Below are positions 13,167 to 20,528 of a DNA stretch of 20,633 nt, one piece after another. Made by a program: the position numbers and the translations under genes. The notes beneath the pieces are model-generated. The model ran no database searches and was not told the DNA's origin. It saw only the letters and a list, made by a program, of their open reading frames with translations. Position 1 is the first letter of the stretch, and each line of letters starts with the position of its first letter. Source of the stretch: DATBLE01 sp046735055 (lineage in GTDB: Bacteria > Actinomycetota > Thermoleophilia > Gaiellales > Gaiellaceae); the NCBI GenBank assembly GCA_046735055.1, contig JBKPSO010000220.1:1-20633 (forward strand), read 5' to 3'.

Positions 13167-14462
13167 TCAACCTGTCGGCTGGAAGTAGTGCTTCCGCAGA
13201 TAATGGGCGACCTTCAGGCCGAGGACCGCTCCTTGCGCGTCCGCGGTGCGGAAGTGGATTCCGCCCCAGACGCGGGCGTCGATGACCTCCTTGAGCGCGT
13301 CCGAGAGGCGGTCGAACGAGCGCGTGGTGCGCGTGCGGATGCTGTAGGCGCTGAAGGGAATCTTGTCGGTGGCGAAGAAGTCCTGCATCGTGTGCACGAT
13401 CGCGCCGCTGGCGCAGGTGTGCGCCGATGGATGGTCGGGGAAGGGCGGAGTGAAGAGCGGCGGACCGTACTGGGGCGCCGCCGGGTCGAACAGGGGTGTC
13501 CAGTTGGGGTCGGCCTCGGTGGCCGGGTTGCCGTCGGTGTCGGCGGCACGGATCGCCGCGACCGGGCGCCAGAACTGCCAGTAGTACTTGTCGTTGTAGC
13601 AGCCGATGAAGCCGTCGGCGGCCGCCATGTTCTCCATCGCGAACAGGCGCGCGTTCTGCACGATGCCCACCTCCTGGCGCGTCGCGACAATCGTACGGGT
13701 GACGGCGTTCCAGAACGCGCCGTTGGTCTGCCACCAGATCGCAGCCTCGGTCTGGTCGGCTGTCCGGGTCGTGCTCGTCAGCGAGCCGAGCTGTTTGATC
13801 TCGTTGAAGTCCTTCGCGTAGGCGGCGCTGGCGAGCGGATTCGGCCCGTCCGTGCGCAGCATCTCCGCGCTTGGGACGATGAACGGGGTGACGTTTCCGA
13901 CCCAGGGAGCCGGGTCGGGCGCGAAGTTGGGCGGCGTCGGCCGCCAGACGCCAGGCCCTTCGGGGTACAGCACCGGCGCCGGGCCGCCTCGGCCGTCGTG
14001 TGCACGCGCAGCGAGCATTGCATCGGCCGCCGCCGCACCGACGGCCACCCCGGCGGCCTTCGACCCAGGCGGATCGTCGGGCAGCTGTGCCACGTACGCG
14101 TCGTAGATCGGCTGAAGAGTCGTCAGCTGGCCCGGGAACAGCCCGATCAGTACTCGGTAGGCGGCGGTCGCGGTCGCCGCCTCCTTCGAGTCCCACGGGT
14201 TGGCCGGCGGTGCCAGCAGGTACGGCCGGTGCCTCAGCTGATCGATCGCGTTGACGGCGTCGTATACCGCCCCCTGCACGATCGCGAAGCTCAGCGCCGA
14301 GACCGCCGGCGGCTGACCCGCCCGGACCACGATCGCATCCGACGCGATCGCATTCCAATCGGTCACCCCGTCCGCCCGGGCAACCGCAGGCGACCCGAGT
14401 CCGCCGACCGCGGCAGCGACCAGCACAACTGCCGCCATCCGAGTCATCGATCGCATGTGCAT
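13167..14462 (-). CDS. Secreted vanadium-haloperoxidase/PAP2-superfamily enzyme
   Basis: The 431-residue protein starts with a signal peptide (hydrophobic about 9-24, cleavage near AVARA-DG). The vanadate/phosphate pocket of the PAP2 fold is complete: K292 and R299 in DKYYWQFWRP, then DHPSAHTCASGA with H348 as acid-base, then ARVWGGIHFRTAD with R397 and the vanadate-binding H403. Vanadium haloperoxidases oxidise halides with H2O2 outside the cell; some relatives are acid phosphatases, and the two cannot be separated by eye. The length fits bacterial haloperoxidase-like proteins. ATG 14462 has AGAGAGGAG about 7 nt upstream. It is transcribed alone, ends in a strong hairpin, and is divergent from the HisKA_3 kinase. 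Confidence 0.9.
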   Translation of the reverse strand: MHMRSMTRMAAVVLVAAAVGGLGSPAVARADGVTDWNAIASDAIVVRAGQPPAVSALSFAIVQGAVYDAVNAIDQLRHRPYLLAPPANPWDSKEAATATAAYRVLIGLFPGQLTTLQPIYDAYVAQLPDDPPGSKAAGVAVGAAAADAMLAARAHDGRGGPAPVLYPEGPGVWRPTPPNFAPDPAPWVGNVTPFIVPSAEMLRTDGPNPLASAAYAKDFNEIKQLGSLTSTTRTADQTEAAIWWQTNGAFWNAVTRTIVATRQEVGIVQNARLFAMENMAAADGFIGCYNDKYYWQFWRPVAAIRAADTDGNPATEADPNWTPLFDPAAPQYGPPLFTPPFPDHPSAHTCASGAIVHTMQDFFATDKIPFSAYSIRTRTTRSFDRLSDALKEVIDARVWGGIHFRTADAQGAVLGLKVAHYLRKHYFQPTG

Positions 14463-14576
14463 GGATCTACTCCTCTCTGGGCGAGACGGCCGCGAACTGA
14501 CGGAGTGCGCCGAGCCCCGCTCGCACGATGCGTCATCGGGCCCCGGATCCTCGGTCTCCGTTCAGGCCGTTCGCCT

Positions 14577-14596
14577 CCTCGTTGGAACGAACGAGG
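14577..14596. promoter_or_regulatory. Interrupted palindrome in divergent promoter region
   Basis: CCTCGTT and AACGAGG are 7-bp perfect inverted repeats with a 6-bp spacer, and TAGGAA follows directly (14598-14603). The site lies between the divergent haloperoxidase and HisKA_3 kinase genes, which suits a dimeric repressor or activator site. There is no experimental or comparative support yet. Confidence 0.35.
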
Positions 14597-14627
14597 CTAG
14601 GAAGTCGTCGTCGCGAGGACTACGGGG

Positions 14628-15398
14628 GTGGCAGGCGAGTGCCGGGAGGCTGCCACCCCGTTGCACCCGGGTGCTAGTCCGCTTGACGCAGCGCGTGCGA
14701 TCACCGACAACTTCCGCAGTACGAACAGGAGGTCGATCACCCTGGAAGCTCTGGACATCGAGGCAGTGGGGGAAACGCTCGACCGGTGGCGAGTCGAGGT
14801 CGAGGAGCTGCGTGCGTCCCGGAAGCGGATCGTCCTGGCCTCCGATGCCGACCGGCGCACGATCGAGCGTGACCTGCACGAGGGCGTGCAGCAGCACCTG
14901 GTTGCGCTGGCGGTCAATCTGCAGCTCGCGGTCGAGTTGGCAGACGCTGACCCTACGGCGGCGAGAGCCCTCCTCGAAGAGATGGGACGCGACGTGCAGC
15001 AGGCACTGGACGAGACGGCACGGCTAGCGCAGCGGATCTACCCGCCGCAGCTCGAAGCGGGCGGCCTCGCCGTGGCGCTGCGTGCCGCCGCCGCAAGCAT
15101 CGGCATTCCTATCTTCGTCGAGGTCACAGCGGGCCGGGGCCACGCGCCCGAGGTCGTGCAGACCGTCTACCTGTGCTGTGTCGAGGCGCTCGAGCACGCC
15201 GGCACCGAGGGGCAGGCCACGGTCACGGTGCGCGAGGAGGAGGGGGCGCTCGCCTTCGGGGTCGTCACGAAAGACGCCTTCTCCGCCGCGGAGCTCGACC
15301 GGCTGCGCGACCGCGTCGAGGCGCTCGGCGGCCGGCTGACGATCGGATCAGAGCCCGGCCGCGGCACCTTCATCTCGGGCTCGCTTCCGCGTTCGTGA
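14628..15398 (+). CDS. HisKA_3-type histidine kinase with degenerate ATP-binding domain
   Basis: The dimerisation/phospho-acceptor segment is a clear HisKA_3 box: RRTIERDLHEGVQQHLVALA with H84 (numbered from GTG 14628), plus RLAQRIYPPQLEAGGLAVAL. The C-terminal HATPase_c domain keeps its overall shape (YLCCVEALEHAG, VEALGGRLTIGSEPGRGTF). However, the N-box Asn is missing, and the G1 box, normally D-x-G-x-G, reads FGVVTKDAF. It may bind ATP poorly or act only as a phosphatase or scaffold. It has no transmembrane segment, so it is cytosolic. The start is uncertain: residues 1-38 look non-coding, whereas AGGAGGT (14727-14733) sits 8 nt before an in-frame CTG at 14742, giving 218 residues. It converges on a LuxR-type regulator with a 5-bp gap. 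Confidence 0.8.
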   Translation: MAGECREAATPLHPGASPLDAARAITDNFRSTNRRSITLEALDIEAVGETLDRWRVEVEELRASRKRIVLASDADRRTIERDLHEGVQQHLVALAVNLQLAVELADADPTAARALLEEMGRDVQQALDETARLAQRIYPPQLEAGGLAVALRAAAASIGIPIFVEVTAGRGHAPEVVQTVYLCCVEALEHAGTEGQATVTVREEEGALAFGVVTKDAFSAAELDRLRDRVEALGGRLTIGSEPGRGTFISGSLPRS

Positions 15399-15403
15399 TG
15401 ACC

Positions 15404-16069
15404 CTAATCGCTCTCTGCCAGGTAGAGGATCACGGCCTTGACGCGCTTGTGGACCGTCGTCTCCCACGTGAGCCCGAGCTTGAGGAAGATCGAGTGGATA
15501 ACCTTCTCGACCGATCTTTCGGTCAAGAAGAGCGTCTCCGCGATGGCCGCGTTGTTCTTTCCCTCGGCCATCTCGCGGAGCACGTCGCGCTCGCGGGGCG
15601 TCAGCTCGTTGAGCGGCGACTCCTCGCCCCGCGCGTTCTCCGCCACAAGCGTCTCGACGACCTTCGGGTCAATCACGGAGCCGCCCTCCGCGACGGCGCG
15701 AATCGCGGCGATGAGCTGCTCGACGTCCTTGACGCGCTCCTTGAGGAGGTAGGCGCGCCCCGCGCTGCCGCCCTCGAGCAGCGCGAGTACGTAGCTCGGC
15801 GTTGCGTATTGGCTGAGCAAGACGACGCCGACATCCGGATTCGTCTTGCGCAGCCGCTCGGCTGCTTGAATCCCTTCGTCGGCGTCGCCCGGGGGCATGC
15901 GGATGTCGGTGACGACCACGTCCGGCCGCTCCGCGTCGACCGCAGCAAGAAGGGAGTCGAGGTCGCCGCACACAGCCGCAACCTCGAAGTCGGGCCGCGT
16001 CTCGAGCAGCCGTCGGACGCCTTCGCGCACGAGGTAGTGGTCCTCGGCGAGCACGAGCCGGAGCGGCAT
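15404..16069 (-). CDS. NarL/LuxR-family two-component response regulator
   Basis: The 221-residue protein has a receiver domain (acidic E9-D10, phospho-acceptor D55 in VVVTDIRMPP, switch S86, K110 in YLLKERV) and a C-terminal LuxR helix-turn-helix at about 155-215 (LTPRERDVLREMAEGKNNAA, then TERSVEKVIHSIFLKLGL). The key phosphorylation residues are present, so it is a DNA-binding transcription regulator. Such regulators pair with HisKA_3 kinases, and one lies tail-to-tail 5 bp away. ATG 16069 follows a TATCCT box by 6 nt; the longer frame to 16318 crosses the divergent receiver gene. Its targets are unknown; the nearby haloperoxidase and lipoprotein genes are candidates. Confidence 0.93.
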   Translation of the reverse strand: MPLRLVLAEDHYLVREGVRRLLETRPDFEVAAVCGDLDSLLAAVDAERPDVVVTDIRMPPGDADEGIQAAERLRKTNPDVGVVLLSQYATPSYVLALLEGGSAGRAYLLKERVKDVEQLIAAIRAVAEGGSVIDPKVVETLVAENARGEESPLNELTPRERDVLREMAEGKNNAAIAETLFLTERSVEKVIHSIFLKLGLTWETTVHKRVKAVILYLAESD

Positions 16070-16075
16070 GGAACG

Positions 16076-16081
16076 AGGATA
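16076..16081 (-). promoter_or_regulatory. -10 box TATCCT for leaderless start at 16069
   Basis: On the minus strand TATCCT ends 6 nt before the ATG of the LuxR-type regulator. The divergent receiver gene begins at 16125, so both promoters share about 55 bp. Confidence 0.55.
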
Positions 16082-16124
16082 CGCCGGTGACGCCTTCGGC
16101 TCCAGGCGCGCTCGAGGCGGATCG

Positions 16125-16511
16125 GTGAACACAGAGCGTCCGCTCGTGCTGATCGTCGACGACAGCGAGATGAACCTCAAGCTCGCGCGCGACGTGCTGC
16201 GCGCGTCCGGGTTTCGGACGCTCGAGGCCGCAAGCGGAGCGGAGGGGCTCGCGCTCGCAGCCGAGCACCTACCGGACGTGGTCCTGATGGATCTCCAGCT
16301 CTCGGACATGAACGGCACGGACGCGGTCCGGAAGCTTGCGGAGGGAACGCGGACGGAGCGGATCCCGGTCGTCGCGCTGAGCGCGCAGCCGCTCGAGGGC
16401 GGCGGAGATTGGATACGAGCAGCCGGGTTCGCCGGCTACCTCGAGAAGCCCATGCGCGTCAGCGAGTTCCCGGAGCAGGTGCGACGTTACTGCGCGAAGA
16501 CAGAAGCGTGA
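16125..16511 (+). CDS. Receiver-only response regulator (DivK-like)
   Basis: This is a single receiver domain of 128 residues: acidic D12-D13 (LIVDDSEMNLKLARDVL), phospho-acceptor D56 (VVLMDLQLSDMNG), switch S86 (VVALSAQ) and K108 (GYLEKPM). The arrangement VLMDLQ, then ALSAQ, then AGFAGYLEKP is typical of DivK-type regulators that signal by protein contact. GTG 16125 is chosen because GAGGCGGA lies 4 nt upstream and the receiver starts right after; an ATG at 16068 lies inside the divergent gene. It is clearly paralogous to the receiver at 18967. It has no adjacent kinase in the same operon, so the HK at 17402 is its most likely partner. Confidence 0.9.
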   Translation: MNTERPLVLIVDDSEMNLKLARDVLRASGFRTLEAASGAEGLALAAEHLPDVVLMDLQLSDMNGTDAVRKLAEGTRTERIPVVALSAQPLEGGGDWIRAAGFAGYLEKPMRVSEFPEQVRRYCAKTEA

Positions 16512-16840
16512 CCGGTTCTGCGGCCTGCCGCGCTCTTCGGGAGTCACGATCCGAGGCGCGCGCTAGACGCTGTTCGTGTTCGTGAGGCAGTCGCGGAGCG
16601 GTCACGGAGCACCCCGATCCGACGCTAGGCTCGAAAGCATCAGCTGGGCGAGGACGCGAGGCCTCCGTCGAACGAGGTGTGCCAGCACCCCGTCAAAGTG
16701 GCAAGCGGGCATGGTTGGCACACGCGCGCCCACCTTCTACGTTCGGCCCCAGGACACTGGACGAACTCGCGCCGGCATGTGAACATCGTCACGTACTGGT
16801 TGCCCGGGGCGAGCCGAAAAGGAAAGGAGACCCACGAGCA
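16512..16840. other. Intergenic region upstream of lipoprotein gene
   Basis: No gene is recognised in this 329-bp stretch. TAGGCT at 16626-16631 matches the -10 boxes seen elsewhere but has no start codon 6-7 nt downstream. It could therefore begin a leader of about 200 nt for the lipoprotein gene. GTGTGCCA (16677-16684) and TGGCACAC (16716-16723) are exact inverted repeats around 31 nt, suggesting structured RNA or an operator. I could not match a known riboswitch. Confidence 0.4.
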
Positions 16841-17338
16841 ATGCGGACACTCTTCATCGGAGGTGCAGTGATGGTGCTCGTCGTGTCGCTCGCGGCCTGC
16901 GGGGGCTCGGGCACGAGCTCATCTGAGGAGACCTTGCAACGGCAGGCGGATCTGAACGCGATCGACCAGATCGAGAAGAACTTTCACAGGGCCACGTCGA
17001 GGAAGGACATCGACCTGATGATGAGCCTCTGGGCCCCGCAGGCGACCTTCACCACCAAGCCGGGAGAGACGCTGACGGGAAAGAGGCAAATCCGGCAGTT
17101 TTGGCTCGCGGCGCCGGCCTTCCAACCCGACAACCGCTGGATCTCGGATACTCCGGCCTACAAGATCCGCATCACGGTCAACGGCGATCGGGGCACGCTC
17201 CACTTCGAGTGCCACTACGTCGATAGCAAGACGAAGAAGCTCGGACCGGTCACCGCCGCAGATCAACAAGTCGCGCGGATCAACGGAAGCTGGTTGATCA
17301 CGGACATGGTCGGAGGGTCTGCGACGCTGACTCCGTGA
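16841..17338 (+). CDS. Secreted lipoprotein with SnoaL/NTF2-like domain
   Basis: The N-terminus is a lipoprotein signal with lipobox LAAC (C20) followed by GGSG and a Ser-rich tether. After cleavage and lipidation it would sit on the outer face of the membrane. Residues about 37-165 resemble the NTF2/SnoaL-like cone: a long helix ETLQRQADLNAIDQIEKNFH, LMMSLWAPQATFTTKPGE, TGKRQIRQFW, and strands ending NGSWLITDMV. Such domains bind small hydrophobic ligands or act as enzymes; no catalytic residues can be assigned. ATG 16841 has AAAGGAGA about 11 nt upstream. It sits between a DivK-like receiver and a membrane histidine kinase, which suggests an extracytoplasmic sensing role (inference). Confidence 0.82.
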   Translation: MRTLFIGGAVMVLVVSLAACGGSGTSSSEETLQRQADLNAIDQIEKNFHRATSRKDIDLMMSLWAPQATFTTKPGETLTGKRQIRQFWLAAPAFQPDNRWISDTPAYKIRITVNGDRGTLHFECHYVDSKTKKLGPVTAADQQVARINGSWLITDMVGGSATLTP

Positions 17339-17401
17339 CCGTCGTCGGATGTCGAGCCGAAGCACCGGCGAGCGGCGAGCCCCGTTGCGAGGCGGTGGTG
17401 G

Positions 17402-18964
17402 ATGAGCGCGGGTGACAATCCTCTTGTACGCGCTGTCGGCCGTCTGCCCGCCAAGGTCCATACAAAGCTGCTCGTCGCGTTCGTCGGCACCGCGGTGCTG
17501 GTTGTCGTCGTGGGCCTGCTCGGTCTCCGCGTCCTCGGAGAGTCACAGGACAGGGTCGCGCGGCTGGGGGCGCTCCAGCAACGGGCCTCGGCGTACGGCA
17601 AGCTCCAGAGCGACGCCTCGCATGTTCGCCTCCTGCTGGCTGAGAACGTCACGAGCGACTTCTACAGGGTCAACCAGCCGAATCCGCCGCGGCCGAGCGG
17701 GCGCGAAGCAGCCGCCGTAGACAAGGCGATCGCGAACGCTGTCGCGCTGATCGGTCCCGCGACCTCGCCCGTCCGACTCGGATTCGTGCCTCCTGCCGAA
17801 GACGAGCGCGAGCTTCGCGCGATCCGCGCGAAGAGCGAGCGGCTCTCGGCTGTCATACGCCAGCTCATCGACTTCGAGACCGGCGCGGCGCCACGCGGGG
17901 GCCCTCCACGACTCCGTACCAGGGCTGAGCAGCTCGCCAGCGACCTCAACCAGCTTGCCGCAGTGCTTGCCAATAAGACAACCGCCAAGACCGAGGCGCT
18001 GATCGCCCAGAACGCCAGTGCCTACGCGAGCTCGCGGAACCTCGTTGTCGGCGTCGCAGCAGGGGCGATCGTCCTCGCGCTGCTCTTGGGGCTTGTCCTC
18101 TCCTGGTCGCTGATCGGGCCCATCCGGCTGATCGACTCTCGGCTGGCCGAGATCGCCTCGGGCGACTTCTCCGGGCACGTCGACGTTCCCAACAGCGACG
18201 AGCTGGGTGCGCTGGCGGCGAATGTGAACCGGATGAACGACAAGCTTAGGCGCCTCTACGGGGAGTTGGAGACGGTGAGCCAACACAAGTCGGAGTTCCT
18301 GGCGAACATGTCGCACGAGCTGCGGACGCCGTTGAACGCGATCCTCGGCTTCTCGCAGGTGCTGCGCGAGCGGATGTTCGGCGACGTGAACGAGAAGCAG
18401 ACAGAGTACCTCGACGACATCCTCTCCTCGGGCAACCATCTGCTCTCGCTGATCAACGACGTCCTCGACCTGGCCAAGGTCGAGGCCGGGCAGGTGGAGC
18501 TCGAGGTGGCGCCGTTCTCGCTGCGGGACGCGCTGGAGCGCGGCGTCGTGTTGGTGCGTGAGCGGGCCACGGAGGACGGCGTCCGGGTCGAAGTGTCGGC
18601 CGATCCGGAGGTCGACGTCGTCGAGGGCGACGAGCGCCGCATCCGGCAGGTGATCTTCAACCTGCTCTCGAACGCGGTCAAGTTCACGCCTGAAGGTGGG
18701 AGCGTCAGCGTGAGCTCGGCACAGCTCAACGGAGAGGTTCACGTCTCGGTCGCAGATACGGGCCCCGGAATCGCACGTCAGGACCAGGCTCGGATCTTCG
18801 AGGAATTCCAGCAGACGGATGTCGGGGCAACTGCCCGCGAGGGAACCGGCCTCGGCCTAGCGCTGTCGAAACGGCTCGTCGAGCTGCACGGTGGCCGGAT
18901 CTGGGTCGACAGCGAGCTCGGCAAGGGGAGCACGTTCGTGTTCACGCTGCCGACGCGCACTTAG
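17402..18964 (+). CDS. Membrane sensor histidine kinase with HAMP domain
   Basis: The 520-residue protein has TM1 at about 23-45, a periplasmic-side helical region at about 46-212 that matches no sensor fold I can name, TM2 at about 213-236 and HAMP at about 237-288. HisKA follows with H305 in FLANMSHELRTPLNAILGFS, then an intact HATPase_c: N-box FNLLSNAVKFTPEGG (N424), G1 ADTGPGI, F-box FEEF and G2 GTGLGLALSK. It should be an active kinase. The gene is followed after 2 bp by a DivK-like receiver, its evident partner, and preceded by the NTF2-like lipoprotein, a possible sensor accessory. The ATG at 17402 has a weak ribosome site. Confidence 0.94.
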   Translation: MSAGDNPLVRAVGRLPAKVHTKLLVAFVGTAVLVVVVGLLGLRVLGESQDRVARLGALQQRASAYGKLQSDASHVRLLLAENVTSDFYRVNQPNPPRPSGREAAAVDKAIANAVALIGPATSPVRLGFVPPAEDERELRAIRAKSERLSAVIRQLIDFETGAAPRGGPPRLRTRAEQLASDLNQLAAVLANKTTAKTEALIAQNASAYASSRNLVVGVAAGAIVLALLLGLVLSWSLIGPIRLIDSRLAEIASGDFSGHVDVPNSDELGALAANVNRMNDKLRRLYGELETVSQHKSEFLANMSHELRTPLNAILGFSQVLRERMFGDVNEKQTEYLDDILSSGNHLLSLINDVLDLAKVEAGQVELEVAPFSLRDALERGVVLVRERATEDGVRVEVSADPEVDVVEGDERRIRQVIFNLLSNAVKFTPEGGSVSVSSAQLNGEVHVSVADTGPGIARQDQARIFEEFQQTDVGATAREGTGLGLALSKRLVELHGGRIWVDSELGKGSTFVFTLPTRT

Positions 18965-18966
18965 CT

Positions 18967-19347
18967 ATGGCAGGCGAACGGATCCTCGTGGTCGAGGACA
19001 ACGAGAAGAGCATGAAGCTGTTCCGGGACGTCCTCCAGGCGACCGGATATCAGACGCTGGAGGCGACCACCGGCGATCAGGCAGTCGAGCTGGCTGCTGA
19101 CCACGCTCCCGATCTCGTGCTCATGGACGTCAGGCTTCCGGACATCGACGGAGTCGAGGCGCTGAACCGGCTGCGGGCGGACGAGCTCACGGCCTCCATC
19201 CCGGTGCTCGCGGTCACCGCCCAGGCGATGCACGGCGACCGCAAGCGGTTCCTGGCCGCGGGCTTCGACGGCTACATCTCGAAGCCCGTGAACGTCGTCG
19301 AGCTCCTCGGCACCGTGAGGCAGTACTGCGACGGGCGGCGTCGATGA
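18967..19347 (+). CDS. Receiver-only response regulator (DivK-like)
   Basis: This is a single receiver domain of 126 residues: acidic E10-D11 (RILVVEDNEKSMKLFRDVL), phospho-acceptor D54 (LVLMDVRLPDIDG), switch T84 (LAVTAQAM) and K106 (GYISKPVN). All phosphorylation residues are present and no output domain follows. It starts 2 bp after the kinase stop, so the two are co-transcribed and presumably cognate. It is strongly similar to the receiver at 16125, with shared blocks such as RDVL-A-G and LMD, suggesting a local duplication. DivK-type proteins usually act allosterically on other kinases. Confidence 0.93.
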   Translation: MAGERILVVEDNEKSMKLFRDVLQATGYQTLEATTGDQAVELAADHAPDLVLMDVRLPDIDGVEALNRLRADELTASIPVLAVTAQAMHGDRKRFLAAGFDGYISKPVNVVELLGTVRQYCDGRRR

Positions 19348-19354
19348 GCGGCGA

Positions 19355-19429
19355 CGACACGGCTACGACGTCGTCTCGGCCACCGACGGCCGGGCCCTCT
19401 AGGACGTCGTAACAGCGCGAAAGCCTGAG
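19355..19429 (+). pseudogene. Relic of a receiver domain with in-frame stop
   Basis: In a frame different from the preceding gene, the DNA encodes HGYDVVSATDGRAL, a TAG stop (19400-19402), then DVVTARKPE. This is the beta2-alpha2 segment of a response-regulator receiver (compare GYQTLEATTGDQAVELAADHAPD in the intact neighbour). The N-terminal acidic strand and everything after the fragment are missing. It is therefore a dead remnant of a further receiver gene. Confidence 0.55.
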
Positions 19430-19434
19430 CAGAC

Positions 19435-19440
19435 TAGGCT
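19435..19440 (+). promoter_or_regulatory. -10 box TAGGCT for leaderless start at 19448
   Basis: TAGGCT ends 7 nt before the ATG of the ABC transporter ATPase and no Shine-Dalgarno sequence intervenes. The box is identical to the one upstream of the RpiB-like gene. Confidence 0.6.
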
Positions 19441-19447
19441 CCCGCGC

Positions 19448-20419
19448 ATGGCACGGGCCACCGCCGCCGAGATCGTCTTCGACCACGTCACGAAGCGCTA
19501 CCCCGGCCGGGAAGAGGCCGCGGTCGACGACCTCGCGCTGACGATCCCCGCTGGCGATATCTGCATCCTCGTCGGCCCGTCCGGCGCCGGGAAGACGACG
19601 GCGATGAAGATGGTCAACCGGCTGATCGAGTTCGACGACGGCGACATCCGGATCGACGGGACGAGCGTCCGCGACCAGGACGTCACCGAGCTCCGCCGCG
19701 GCATCGGCTACGTGATCCAGCATGTCGGCCTCTTCCCGCACATGACGGTCGCGGACAACGTCGCCACCGTCCCGCGCCTCCTCGGGTGGCCCCGCGAGCG
19801 CCAGCGCGCCCGCACGGCCGAGCTGCTCGAGCTCGTCGGCCTCGAGCCCGCCTACGGCAAGCGCTACCCCGCCCAGCTTTCCGGCGGCCAGCGCCAGCGC
19901 GTCGGCCTGGCCCGAGCGCTCGCCGCGGATCCGCCGCTGATGCTGATGGACGAGCCGTTCGGCGCCCTCGACCCGATCACGCGCGACCGCCTCCAGCTCG
20001 AGTTCCTGCGGCTGCACGAGGAGGTGCGGAAGACCGTGATCTTCGTCACCCACGACATCGACGAGGCGATCAAGCTCGGCGACAGGATCGCGATCATGCG
20101 CGAGGGGGGCATCCTGGCGCAGTACGACACGCCCGACCAGCTACTCGCCCACCCGGCTGACGACTTCGTCGCGCGCTTCGTCGGCGCCGACCGAGGCCTG
20201 AAGCGCCTCGCCCTGCGCCGCCTCGACGAGATCGAGCTCGAGCCCGTCGACGGGATTCCACCGAACGCGCCGCGAGCGCCCGGCTCGACCACGCTCCGCG
20301 ACGCGCTCTCGCTGATGATGGCCGAGGGCGCCGATCCGCTCGTCGTCGTCGACGCCGCGGACACGCCGGTCGGCCTGCTCTCGGTCGCCCACGTCGGCCG
20401 CGTGCTCTCGGAGCTGTGA
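19448..20419 (+). CDS. opuCA: Osmoprotectant (glycine betaine/choline) ABC transporter ATP-binding protein
   Basis: The 323-residue ATPase has Walker A GPSGAGKTT (43-51), Q-loop IQHVGLFPHMT, signature LSGGQRQRV (144-152), Walker B LMLMDEP (164-170), D-loop ALDP and H-loop H202 (VTHD). The wording KMVNRLIEFDDGDIRIDG and IGYVIQHVGLFPHMTV is typical of the OpuCA/ProV branch that energises uptake of quaternary-amine osmoprotectants. The C-terminal 60 residues (TTLRDALSLMMAEGADPLVV, then TPVGLLSVAHVGRVL) are one CBS-like unit; many relatives carry two, so gating by ionic strength may differ. The permease gene begins about 110 bp downstream. The gene symbol is by family resemblance. Confidence 0.92.
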   Translation: MARATAAEIVFDHVTKRYPGREEAAVDDLALTIPAGDICILVGPSGAGKTTAMKMVNRLIEFDDGDIRIDGTSVRDQDVTELRRGIGYVIQHVGLFPHMTVADNVATVPRLLGWPRERQRARTAELLELVGLEPAYGKRYPAQLSGGQRQRVGLARALAADPPLMLMDEPFGALDPITRDRLQLEFLRLHEEVRKTVIFVTHDIDEAIKLGDRIAIMREGGILAQYDTPDQLLAHPADDFVARFVGADRGLKRLALRRLDEIELEPVDGIPPNAPRAPGSTTLRDALSLMMAEGADPLVVVDAADTPVGLLSVAHVGRVLSEL

Positions 20420-20480
20420 GCGAGGTGGATTGTCACGCTCTAGGCACGCCCGCGTTTCCCACGCGTCACACGTCTCTCGT

Positions 20481-20486
20481 TAGGCT
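20481..20486 (+). promoter_or_regulatory. Candidate -10 box TAGGCT upstream of permease gene
   Basis: TAGGCT lies about 43 nt before the chosen permease start. The distance leaves room for a short leader with the AG-rich ribosome site, so it could be an internal promoter between the ATPase and permease genes. Confidence 0.35.
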
Positions 20487-20528
20487 CGCAGTGGGTGGTG
20501 GGCCGGGGTGCCGCGAGAGGAAGAGGGT

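Noticed and set aside
13119..14600. Plus-strand ORF of 493 codons opposite the haloperoxidase
   Set aside because: It is antisense to a gene with complete active-site motifs and has no domain of its own.
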